Assembly: GCA_016025055.1 (NCBI GenBank) | Contig: CP065590.1 | Location: forward strand, 4,278,001 to 4,342,000 | DNA from: Chryseobacterium indologenes | GTDB lineage: Bacteria; Bacteroidota; Bacteroidia; Flavobacteriales; Weeksellaceae | Reading direction: 5' to 3' | Length of the DNA stretch: 64,000 nt | Shown: positions 26,627-34,607 of the stretch, one piece after another | Position numbering within the stretch: the first letter of the stretch is position 1 | How the letters are laid out: each line of letters starts with the position of its first letter | Made by a program: the position numbers and the translations under genes | Notes under the pieces: model-generated | The model's database searches: none | What the model was told of the DNA's origin: nothing | Seen by the model: only the letters and a program-made list of their open reading frames with translations

Positions 26627-29600
26627 TTATTGTGTTGCTTTGATTATTGCTGAAGTAATCTGATTTTCTTTTTCTTTTGAATAGGTAGAATCAAAAGGCT
26701 CCATGACATCAAACATATATTGGTAGAAAGGGGTGATTTTCTGAACCTCTTCAGATTCTTTCATAGCTTTCTCTTTGCCCATCTGCTGCAGATCTTTTAC
26801 AAAAGCATTGAACTTTTTATCAATCGGCTCGATGGATTTAACCAGATAAGCATACGCTTTTTCTTTCTGTCCGATTCTGGTATAAGCATCGGTAACGGCT
26901 GCTACAACCAGAGAATATTCCATCGGTTTCGTTCTCATTTGTCTTCTCAGGTAGCTTTGATCTGATTTTGAAAGGCTGAAATAATAGTCGTACTCTTCAA
27001 AAATTCCTTTTTTAAGTACTTCTGCCAACTGAAGACCTTTCTGCTCCTGACCTGCGATAATATATCCTGATACAATAGAGCTTAGCGAGCGTGGATCATT
27101 ATATTTCTCAGCCGGAATTTCTTTTGCAGCAAGATCCAATAATTCCAACGCTTTTGCTTTCTGTCCGCTTAATGCCAACGCAGAAGCAGCTCTGCTTGCT
27201 GACATTCTGTAGCTGATAATATTTGATGTAGCCGTTTCGTCAAAATGGGCATTTAGATCTTTAAAGTTCCCCCATCTGAAGTTTTTCACCACATTATAAA
27301 GAGAATTGGCATCTACTCTTCCCATATCTCCATCAGCAGTCTGAGGGGTATGAATTGGAATCAGTCTGTAACTGAAACCGTCAAACTGAAGATATTCATT
27401 AAGGTAGAAAATATTTTCGCTGTCATAAATTCCTCCTGAAGAGAAGTTAATAGGACGCTTCCAGTCAAAGTTTGCCAACATATCCAGTAAGATCAGATTG
27501 TTTTTGTACAATGTGTTTCCTTTGTAAGTAATCATAATCTGATTCACTACATTCGGAAGATCCGCCTGATTGATGATTCCTGCTTTTAAAGCATTTTCTT
27601 TATTAACAGGAAGAATAAATTTGTTGACAGGAAGAATGTTATATTTTTCATATTTCTCTTCTCCGAAATACATCTTCAAAAGCTGATCTTTTTCAGGAGA
27701 TTTGAATTTGATAAAATCAATAGCTTGTTTCAGTGTCAGAGAGTCTTGGGTAAGATATTTTCTGAATGACTGGAATTCTGTTTCAGGAGCTCCCTGTTCT
27801 TTCAGCATAGAAAAAACGCCTTTCCAATCCTCTTTTTTCATCATATAGATCTGGTCGTTGACGCCATCTCTGTAATCTTCATGAGTCAGCTGACTTGGAA
27901 TTCCCATCGCGTTATAGGTTCTTCTCTTCACCTGATCTAAGTTCCATGGTGTAGAGGCCAGTGTAAAGTTAACCACCTTTACATCATCTCTGAACCTTTC
28001 CGTTTCCTGGATGGCCCAAACCGGATAAGTATCATTATCTCCGTAAACGAATAAAATATCATTTTTCGGCAATGATTTCAGTACAGAATAGGCATAATCA
28101 TAAGCAGTATATCTGTTACTTCTGTCATGTACATTGTAATTCTGGAAGCCCATCATAAATGGAACTCCTAATAATACAACACCTAAAGCGATATTCGCGC
28201 CGTTAGATTTTATTTTAGATTGAAGAAACCATAGAATAGCTCCTGCCCCCAATCCGATCCAGATCGCAAATGCATAGAAGGAACCTACCATTGCATAATC
28301 TCTTTCTCTTGGTTCAAATGGTTTTACCCCTGTATAGAAAATAATTCCGACACTTGTTATAATGAACAATGATAATAGGGCGTAGAATCTTCCAAAATCT
28401 CTGTTCAACTGGAAAAAGAATCCTATTAAACCTAAAATTAAAGGAAGGAAGAAGAATTTTACCGTACTTTCATTTTTAAATTTAGCAGGCATTTTATCCT
28501 GATTTCCTACAATCGCATTATCAATAAAAGGAATACCGGAAATCCAGTTTCCGTTGGTACTTTCCATATTCCCTTCCAGGTCGTTTTGTCTACCTACGAA
28601 GTTCCACATCAGGTATCTTACAAAATAATATCCGTTCTGGAAAGAAATGAAATAATCCATATTCTGAAGCAATGAAGGCTTCTGAACATTGATCAGGTTA
28701 TAAGGTTTTACTTTCAAATAGTCTGCTGCCGTAATCGACTTGTCTTCATACTTTGCTCGCAATTCATCAAAAATCTGCTTAGCCTGTGGATTATCTGCCA
28801 CATCTTCATTAGCATAATTGAATGTAAAATCAGGAGCTCCATACATTGAAATATAATTAGCCATTACACTCTTATCCTCATTAAACATTCTAGGCATCAG
28901 GCTTATCTGAGACTTGCTGAATACATAATTGAAACGGTCTCCTGTTTTTCTATACGTTCCGGTTTTCTCATCTTTTTCATAGATTTCACCGGTTTTCTGT
29001 GTTTTAAAACTTCCGTCTTCATTCTTTTCGATTCCGTTTGCATCAAGGAATGCCGTGTAATTCTGCCCGTAAATAGTCGGCCAGTCACCATACTGTTCCC
29101 TGTTGTAATAATCCAGCATACCAATTGCCGTATCCGGGTCATTAAGGTTCATCGGCGGATTAGCATTGGCTCTGATAGGAATCACCATCCAGCAAGAAAA
29201 ACCAATAATCATAAATACCACTGACAAAGCCGCGGTCTGATAAAGTTTTTTCTTAGCTTTTCTCGCATATTTAATAATAAAATAACAGATCGCAGTCATC
29301 AGAATAAACGCTGCAATTGTTCCTGAATGGAAAGGGAGTCCGAGACCGTTGACAAAGAAAATTTCCAGTCTTCCGAACATGGTCATAATTAAAGGGAAGA
29401 TAATTTTAAAAACAACAATCAAAATTCCCAATGTAATAAGGTTGGCCCAGATGAAGTTCTTCCAGGTAAACTTATAATTTCTTGCATAGTATACAAGACA
29501 TACCATAGGAGTTGCCAGCATACACATCATGTGTACCCCAACCGAAAGTCCCAAAACAAAGAAAATAAGAATAATCCATCTTTCACTGTCTGCTGCCTGA

Positions 29601-30112
29601 TACTCATTTTCCCATTTCGTAATCAACCAGACCAAAAGAGCGATGAACATTGAAGCCATCGAATAAACCTCTCCCTCTACTGCAGAGAACCAGAATGTAT
29701 CCGAAAATGTGAAGCACAATGCTCCCACTGCTCCGGCAAATAAAATAGAGATTTCCTGATGTTTCGTAATTTCTTCGAAATCTTTGTTTAAAAGTCTTCT
29801 CACCAAATGAGTGATCGTCCAAAACAAAAATAAAATAGTCAGCGCGCTGAACAATGCAGACATCGCGTTGATTACGATGGAATAATGTTCGCCATTTCCT
29901 AATGCAAACATGGCTGCCACAGCACCCACAATCTGGAATAATGCTGCCCCGGGAGCGTGCGTTACTTCAAGTTTTACTGCAGAAGAAATGTACTCGCCAC
30001 AATCCCAGAAACTGAAATTGGGTTCTATTGTGGACAAGTACGTGAAAAACGCAATGACGAAAATCACCCATCCTAAAACGGTGTTCCATTGCCTAAAAGT
30101 CCAATTTTTCAT
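26627..30112 (-). CDS. DUF2723 (GT117-like) large membrane protein
   Basis: 1161 residues. The N-terminal half has about 12 membrane helices; the start (WVIFVIAFFTYLSTIEPNFSFWDCGEYISSAVKLEVTHAPG split over residues 15-55) has the acidic FWDCGE loop and HAPGAALF motif typical of DUF2723, proposed to be protein O-mannosyltransferase-like (family GT117). The C-terminal 450 residues are soluble, with a helical repeat region (residues 980-1090) that resembles TPRs. It probably transfers a lipid-linked sugar to proteins at the periplasmic face, which in Bacteroidetes would suit general O-glycosylation. It has its own terminator and stands alone. Confidence 0.85.
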   Translation of the reverse strand: MKNWTFRQWNTVLGWVIFVIAFFTYLSTIEPNFSFWDCGEYISSAVKLEVTHAPGAALFQIVGAVAAMFALGNGEHYSIVINAMSALFSALTILFLFWTITHLVRRLLNKDFEEITKHQEISILFAGAVGALCFTFSDTFWFSAVEGEVYSMASMFIALLVWLITKWENEYQAADSERWIILIFFVLGLSVGVHMMCMLATPMVCLVYYARNYKFTWKNFIWANLITLGILIVVFKIIFPLIMTMFGRLEIFFVNGLGLPFHSGTIAAFILMTAICYFIIKYARKAKKKLYQTAALSVVFMIIGFSCWMVIPIRANANPPMNLNDPDTAIGMLDYYNREQYGDWPTIYGQNYTAFLDANGIEKNEDGSFKTQKTGEIYEKDEKTGTYRKTGDRFNYVFSKSQISLMPRMFNEDKSVMANYISMYGAPDFTFNYANEDVADNPQAKQIFDELRAKYEDKSITAADYLKVKPYNLINVQKPSLLQNMDYFISFQNGYYFVRYLMWNFVGRQNDLEGNMESTNGNWISGIPFIDNAIVGNQDKMPAKFKNESTVKFFFLPLILGLIGFFFQLNRDFGRFYALLSLFIITSVGIIFYTGVKPFEPRERDYAMVGSFYAFAIWIGLGAGAILWFLQSKIKSNGANIALGVVLLGVPFMMGFQNYNVHDRSNRYTAYDYAYSVLKSLPKNDILFVYGDNDTYPVWAIQETERFRDDVKVVNFTLASTPWNLDQVKRRTYNAMGIPSQLTHEDYRDGVNDQIYMMKKEDWKGVFSMLKEQGAPETEFQSFRKYLTQDSLTLKQAIDFIKFKSPEKDQLLKMYFGEEKYEKYNILPVNKFILPVNKENALKAGIINQADLPNVVNQIMITYKGNTLYKNNLILLDMLANFDWKRPINFSSGGIYDSENIFYLNEYLQFDGFSYRLIPIHTPQTADGDMGRVDANSLYNVVKNFRWGNFKDLNAHFDETATSNIISYRMSASRAASALALSGQKAKALELLDLAAKEIPAEKYNDPRSLSSIVSGYIIAGQEQKGLQLAEVLKKGIFEEYDYYFSLSKSDQSYLRRQMRTKPMEYSLVVAAVTDAYTRIGQKEKAYAYLVKSIEPIDKKFNAFVKDLQQMGKEKAMKESEEVQKITPFYQYMFDVMEPFDSTYSKEKENQITSAIIKATQ

Positions 30113-30296
30113 AGTATTAAATCAATTATGCGAAAATAGGGCTTTTATATTATTTTATGTTGGTTTTAACAAAATTTAAAAAATTGGCGTGGAATTTGCG
30201 ATTATACTCGTGCTAAAACTATAAACCTGAAAATAAATTTTTACAAAACGGGCGTCTAGAAATCAAACAAAAGTTTAGTAATTATTTATTTTTTTG

Positions 30297-30304
30297 TATT
30301 TTTG
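30297..30304 (+). promoter_or_regulatory. -7 box of the capA gene
   Basis: TATTTTTG matches TAnnTTTG, 31 nt before the ATG at 30335. The -33 region is only weakly matched. Confidence 0.5.
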
Positions 30305-30334
30305 CAGTCAGATTTTTATTGAAAATAACAAATA

Positions 30335-31372
30335 ATGAGTAATGTTTACGATAATATCCTTGGCCTAATAGGACACACTCCTATGGTGAAGCTAAATACT
30401 GTCACAAAAGATATTCCAGCAACCGTTTATGCCAAGTTAGAATCATATAATCCTGGACATTCCACCAAAGATCGAATCGCTCTTCATATTATAGAAAACG
30501 CAGAGAAAAAAGGCTTATTAAAAGAAGACTCTGTAGTTGTAGAAACTACTTCAGGAAACACTGGGTTTTCTATTGCGATGGTATGTATCATCAAGGGATA
30601 TAAATGTATTCTCGCTGTTAGCGACAAAACCAAACCGGAAAAAATTGCCTATCTGAAGGCATTGGGAGCTACTGTATACATATGTCCTGCGAATGTACCG
30701 GCGGATGATCCGAGATCATACTATGAAGTGGCTAAAAGGATCGCACAGGAAACACCGAATTCCATTTATATCAACCAGTACTTTAATGAGCTCAATATTG
30801 ACGCCCATTATCAGACTACAGGTCCTGAAATCTGGGAACAAACAGAAGGAAAGATCACTCACCTTTTTGCTTGTACCGGAACAGGAGGAACACTATCGGG
30901 TTCAGCGAAATTTTTGAAGGAAAAAAATCCGGATATTAAGATTATCGGAGTTGATGCAGATGGATCAATATTGAAAAGCTATCACGAAACAGGAGAAATT
31001 CATAAGGAAGATGTACATCCTTATCAGATTGAAGGAATGGGAAAAAACCTGATTCCAGCCGCTCTTCTTTTCGACAAGGTAGATGAGTTTGTAAGAGTAA
31101 ATGATGAAATGTCTGCGTACAGAACCCGTGAAATTGCTTTGAAAGAGGCTATTATGGGAGGTTATACAACCGGAGCCGTAACGCAGGGACTTATACAATA
31201 TGCACAGTCTCATGAATTGACTGAAAATGATGTAGTCATTTTAATATATCCTGATCATGGCTCAAGATACATCACCAAAGTATACAGTGATAAATGGATG
31301 GCCGAACAGGGATTTGTCAACAACTGTGTTCACAATTACGACGAAGTTTTCAAAACAGAGTTTATCAAATAA
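30335..31372 (+). CDS. capA: Cysteate synthase of sulfonolipid synthesis (CapA; cystathionine-beta-synthase-like PLP enzyme)
   Basis: 345 residues, fold-type II PLP enzyme. The cofactor lysine is K45 in NPGHSTKDRIA; TSGNTGF (72-78) binds substrate and the Gly-rich TGTGGTLSG loop holds the phosphate. The protein resembles cysteine synthase and the catalytic core of cystathionine beta-synthase. Just downstream is an AONS-type acyltransferase. This pairing matches the capnine pathway described for Capnocytophaga and other Bacteroidetes: CapA makes L-cysteate from O-phosphoserine and sulfite. Plain cysteine synthase activity is the alternative, but the neighbour argues for cysteate. The third enzyme, a dehydrocapnine reductase, was not found here. 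Confidence 0.78.
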   Translation: MSNVYDNILGLIGHTPMVKLNTVTKDIPATVYAKLESYNPGHSTKDRIALHIIENAEKKGLLKEDSVVVETTSGNTGFSIAMVCIIKGYKCILAVSDKTKPEKIAYLKALGATVYICPANVPADDPRSYYEVAKRIAQETPNSIYINQYFNELNIDAHYQTTGPEIWEQTEGKITHLFACTGTGGTLSGSAKFLKEKNPDIKIIGVDADGSILKSYHETGEIHKEDVHPYQIEGMGKNLIPAALLFDKVDEFVRVNDEMSAYRTREIALKEAIMGGYTTGAVTQGLIQYAQSHELTENDVVILIYPDHGSRYITKVYSDKWMAEQGFVNNCVHNYDEVFKTEFIK

Positions 31373-31397
31373 GAACAAATAAAATCACGATATAAAT

Positions 31398-31433
31398 AAA
31401 GCCTTTTGCGTGTTCTACAAAAAAGGCTTTTTT
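31398..31433 (+). terminator. Terminator or attenuator between capA and capB
   Basis: AAAGCCTTTT (31398-31407) pairs with AAAAGGCTTT (31421-31430) across a 13-nt loop and runs into six T. It lies inside the capA-capB interval, so it should lower capB expression relative to capA or mark separate transcripts. Confidence 0.65.
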
Positions 31434-31452
31434 ACTTAAAAATTACGAAACA

Positions 31453-32727
31453 ATGTTGGATATTTTTGAAAGAATAAAAGAAAATCCAGGACCACTTGGA
31501 CAATTTGCAGATTATGGAGAAGGATATTTTATCTTCCCTAGATTGGAAGGTCCTATCGGCCCTAGAATGCAGTTTCAGGGTAGAGAAGTAATTTTCTGGA
31601 GTGCCAATGATTATTTAGGATTATGTAACCATCCTGAAGTAATAGAAGCGGATGCAAAAGCGGCTGCAGAATATGGAATGTTTTATCCGATGGGAGCAAG
31701 AGCGATGTCCGGAGAGACAGACCAACACCTTCAGTTGGAAAGAGAATTGGCAGATTTTGTACAAAAAGAATCAGCATACTTACTGAATTTCGGTTATCAG
31801 GGGATGGTTTCTACCATTGATGCTCTGGTAAGCAGAAATGATGTCATTGTTTATGATATGGATTCTCATGCCTGCATCGTAGATGGAGTGAGACTTCATT
31901 CAGGGAAGAGATTTACCTATAAGCACAATGACATGGAAAGCCTTGAGAAAAACCTTCAGAGAGCAACGAAAGTAGCGGAAGAAACAGGAGGAGGAATCCT
32001 TGTGATCACGGAAGGAGTTTTCGGAATGAGAGGACAGCAAGGTAAGATCAAAGAAATTTGTGACCTTAAATCAAAATATCAGTTCAGACTTTTAGTAGAT
32101 GACGCCCACGGATTCGGAACACTTGGTAAAACAGGTGCCGGAGTTGGTGAAGAACAGTGCTGTAATGATCAGATTGATGTCTACTTCTCTACTTTTGCAA
32201 AGTCAATGGCCGGTTTCGGAGCCTTCCTTGCAGGAGATAAAGAGATTATCAGATATCTGAAATTCAACCTGAGATCACAAATTTTTGCGAAGTCTCTTAC
32301 GATGCCGATGGTAATCGGAGGTTTGAAAAGACTGGAACTTTTAAGATCCAGACCTGAGATCAAAGCTAAGCTTTGGGAAAATGTAGACAAATTACAGAAT
32401 GGGTTAAAGGAAAGAGGATTTAATATTGGAGATACCAATACGTGTGTGACTCCGGTCATGATGCAGGGAACTCCGGTAGAGGCTACTCTTCTTGTAAAAG
32501 ATTTAAGAGAAAACTTCGGGATCTTCACATCGGTCGTTGTATACCCTGTGATTCCGAAAGGAATGATTCTTTTAAGATTAATTCCTACAGCTTCTCATAC
32601 CGATGCCGAGATTAATGAAACACTGGCAGCCTTTGAAGCGATTCACGATAAATTAGTAAGTGGTTACTATAAAGAGCAGGAGCAATTATTACTGCAGGAA
32701 CAGGGATTAAGTTTTAAACCGATTTAA
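31453..32727 (+). CDS. capB: Cysteate C-fatty acyltransferase (CapB/SulA; AONS family)
   Basis: 424 residues, alpha-oxoamine synthase family. PLP site features: H139 in SHAC, DDAHGFG at 216-222 and the Schiff-base lysine K250 in STFAKSM. Relatives include serine palmitoyltransferase, KBL and BioF. Position directly after the CapA-type gene suggests condensation of L-cysteate with a long, probably iso-branched, acyl-CoA or acyl-ACP to give 3-dehydrocapnine, the first committed step of sulfonolipids that replace sphingolipids in the outer membrane of gliding and related bacteria. Serine palmitoyltransferase is the main alternative. Length and motifs are intact. Confidence 0.8.
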   Translation: MLDIFERIKENPGPLGQFADYGEGYFIFPRLEGPIGPRMQFQGREVIFWSANDYLGLCNHPEVIEADAKAAAEYGMFYPMGARAMSGETDQHLQLERELADFVQKESAYLLNFGYQGMVSTIDALVSRNDVIVYDMDSHACIVDGVRLHSGKRFTYKHNDMESLEKNLQRATKVAEETGGGILVITEGVFGMRGQQGKIKEICDLKSKYQFRLLVDDAHGFGTLGKTGAGVGEEQCCNDQIDVYFSTFAKSMAGFGAFLAGDKEIIRYLKFNLRSQIFAKSLTMPMVIGGLKRLELLRSRPEIKAKLWENVDKLQNGLKERGFNIGDTNTCVTPVMMQGTPVEATLLVKDLRENFGIFTSVVVYPVIPKGMILLRLIPTASHTDAEINETLAAFEAIHDKLVSGYYKEQEQLLLQEQGLSFKPI

Positions 32728-32740
32728 TTCATACCATACA

Positions 32741-32772
32741 AAAAACCACTGATTGATTCAGTGGTTTTTTTA
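32741..32772 (+). terminator. capB terminator
   Basis: AACCACTGA and TCAGTGGTT form a 9-bp stem (extended by A-T pairs), followed by a T run. It closes the capA-capB region. Confidence 0.82.
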
Positions 32773-32802
32773 TTTTAAAAACTATAAAAGCTATTAAAAC
32801 AA

Positions 32803-33681
32803 ATGAAACTTAGAGGGTATATACTGGGCGTTTTATCAGCCGTTTCTTATGGATTGATTCCTATTTTTATCCTGCCCATCAAGCAGGCTCATTTTTCGAT
32901 GGATATTACACTGTTTTACAGATTTTTCTTTTCAGCACTGATGTTGGGTGGATATCTGATTTATTCCAGACAAAATTTCAGGATCAATAAAAAAGAGGCT
33001 TTGATCTTGGCTATTTTGGGAATATGCTATGCCCTTTCCTCTGAATTTTTGTTTTTAGGATACGATTTTCTTACCCCCGGAATTGCCTCCACAGTTCTGT
33101 TTATCTACCCTATCATTGTAGCGTTGATCATGTTCTTTTTTTATAAGGAGAGGCTTACCAAATTATCTGTAGGGTCATTGCTTCTTGCCTTTATAGGGGT
33201 TATCATTTTATGTTTAAAAGGCAACGGATTCGAAATTAATTTTGCCGGACTCGGGATTGTCATGCTCAGCTCATTATTTTATGCGCTGTATATGGTGATT
33301 GTCAATAAATCCCATCTTAAAGTTTCAGGGTTTAAGCTGACTTTCTATTCAATGCTTTTTACCTCCCTGTTTTTTATGACCAAATCTTTTATAGGCCATG
33401 AATCATTTGTTATTCCTTCAACCACTATCTTTTTTAACTTTCTTATTTTTGCTTTTCTTACTACAGTGATATCCAGCTTATGTCTGGTATATGCTATTAA
33501 AAATATCGGTTCTACACCGGTAGCTGTTTTGGGAGCACTGGAGCCTGTAGTGGCGGTCATGGTAAGTGTATGTATGTTTAACGAAAAATTCACCTTCAAT
33601 CTGTTGATCGGGATCACCCTTATTTTACTGGGAGTTATCCTGAATGTTATTTCTGATCGTAAAAATACGGCTCATGCTTAA
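32803..33681 (+). CDS. EamA/DMT-superfamily transporter
   Basis: 292 residues with ten predicted membrane helices arranged as two five-helix EamA repeats (residues about 5-140 and 150-285). The conserved second-repeat end, in which a Pro-Val-Ala segment (STPVAVLGALEPVVAV) precedes the last two helices, is typical of the family. Members export or import amino acids, nucleotides or other metabolites; the substrate is unknown here. It lies 30 nt after the capB terminator and 10 nt before the next gene, so it may be cotranscribed with 33692-34432. Confidence 0.85.
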   Translation: MKLRGYILGVLSAVSYGLIPIFILPIKQAHFSMDITLFYRFFFSALMLGGYLIYSRQNFRINKKEALILAILGICYALSSEFLFLGYDFLTPGIASTVLFIYPIIVALIMFFFYKERLTKLSVGSLLLAFIGVIILCLKGNGFEINFAGLGIVMLSSLFYALYMVIVNKSHLKVSGFKLTFYSMLFTSLFFMTKSFIGHESFVIPSTTIFFNFLIFAFLTTVISSLCLVYAIKNIGSTPVAVLGALEPVVAVMVSVCMFNEKFTFNLLIGITLILLGVILNVISDRKNTAHA

Positions 33682-33691
33682 ATAGTAAACT

Positions 33692-34432
33692 ATGCAGAGG
33701 TTACAGCAAATAACGAAGGAGCAACTATATCTCTATTTAAAAAATCAATCAGAAAATTTCTATTCTGTCGTTTCTTCAGCACTTGATTTTACAATTTTCG
33801 GAGAACAGTCTTCAGATGATGAGGATCTTTCCGAATTTCTTGAAATGCTGGATAAAGAAACTGCAGAAAAAATAAGAGCAGTATCTTCACAACCCGATGA
33901 AGGCAATCTTCATACAATTGTTCTGGCACAAAATGAAAGTTCGACCACTCTGGATATAGTGTCTGAGGATGATGAGGGATACAAAATTATCCTTCTTGGC
34001 AAGGATCTTGATCTCTCTGAAAATCTCTTTGTAGAAGAATACACGGTTCTGATTGTCATGGGAAATATAAAGGCTGAAAATATCGTGGTCAACGGTTCCC
34101 TTTACTGCTCCGGAAGCCTGTCCTGTTCCGTATTATTTGGAGCATCGGGTAATGATAATGAAACATATGTTGAAGAAAATATATCCTCAGATCTTATTGC
34201 TGAAAATGGACATTATACGGTAGCTGAAGGGAGTATCCATTCGAAATATTTAATAAGCCTTCACAATGAGATTCAGGGAAAAGCCGGAAGATTTGTTGAA
34301 AACATACGTCTGGATGGCTTCAATGACCCGGAAGTTCTGTCGGATAAAATTTTGGATGAAAATGGCTATTTCCATGAAGGCTATTTTCTTGAATTTATCC
34401 GTAATAATACTCCCGATGCTGTATTTAAATAA
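33692..34432 (+). CDS. Hypothetical protein with a beta-helix-like region
   Basis: 246 residues, no signal peptide, no membrane helix. Residues 110-205 hold short beta repeats of the type 'V.GN(I/L)..EN(I/L)VVNGSLY.SGSL', which may form a small right-handed beta-helix as in polymer-forming cytoskeletal (bactofilin) proteins. The similarity is only in pattern. The N-terminal 90 residues are helical and acidic (many Glu/Asp and Ser). It starts 10 nt after the EamA gene. No function can be assigned from sequence. Confidence 0.72.
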   Translation: MQRLQQITKEQLYLYLKNQSENFYSVVSSALDFTIFGEQSSDDEDLSEFLEMLDKETAEKIRAVSSQPDEGNLHTIVLAQNESSTTLDIVSEDDEGYKIILLGKDLDLSENLFVEEYTVLIVMGNIKAENIVVNGSLYCSGSLSCSVLFGASGNDNETYVEENISSDLIAENGHYTVAEGSIHSKYLISLHNEIQGKAGRFVENIRLDGFNDPEVLSDKILDENGYFHEGYFLEFIRNNTPDAVFK

Positions 34433-34586
34433 TTTTTGTTCAGGATAAAATAAGCTAATTTTTTTACATCTATGAATACAGTGATATACGGAAGAAATTG
34501 TTTGGCATATAAGCAAGTCTGTATAACAATATTTCAACCCTGTATATAATCAGGAGCAAAAATTTTTTTCTGAAAAAACTTTGGAA

Positions 34587-34594
34587 TAACTTTG
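34587..34594 (+). promoter_or_regulatory. -7 box upstream of the radical SAM gene
   Basis: TAACTTTG matches TAnnTTTG, 13 nt before the TTG start at 34608. The leader would be under 15 nt, so the start is close to the cap end of the transcript. Confidence 0.5.
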
Positions 34595-34607
34595 CAAAAA
34601 ATTTCTG

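Noticed and set aside
30335..31372. Plain cysteine synthase (CysK/CysM)
   Set aside because: Not excluded by sequence, but the neighbouring AONS-type acyltransferase favours cysteate synthase; kept as the alternative only.
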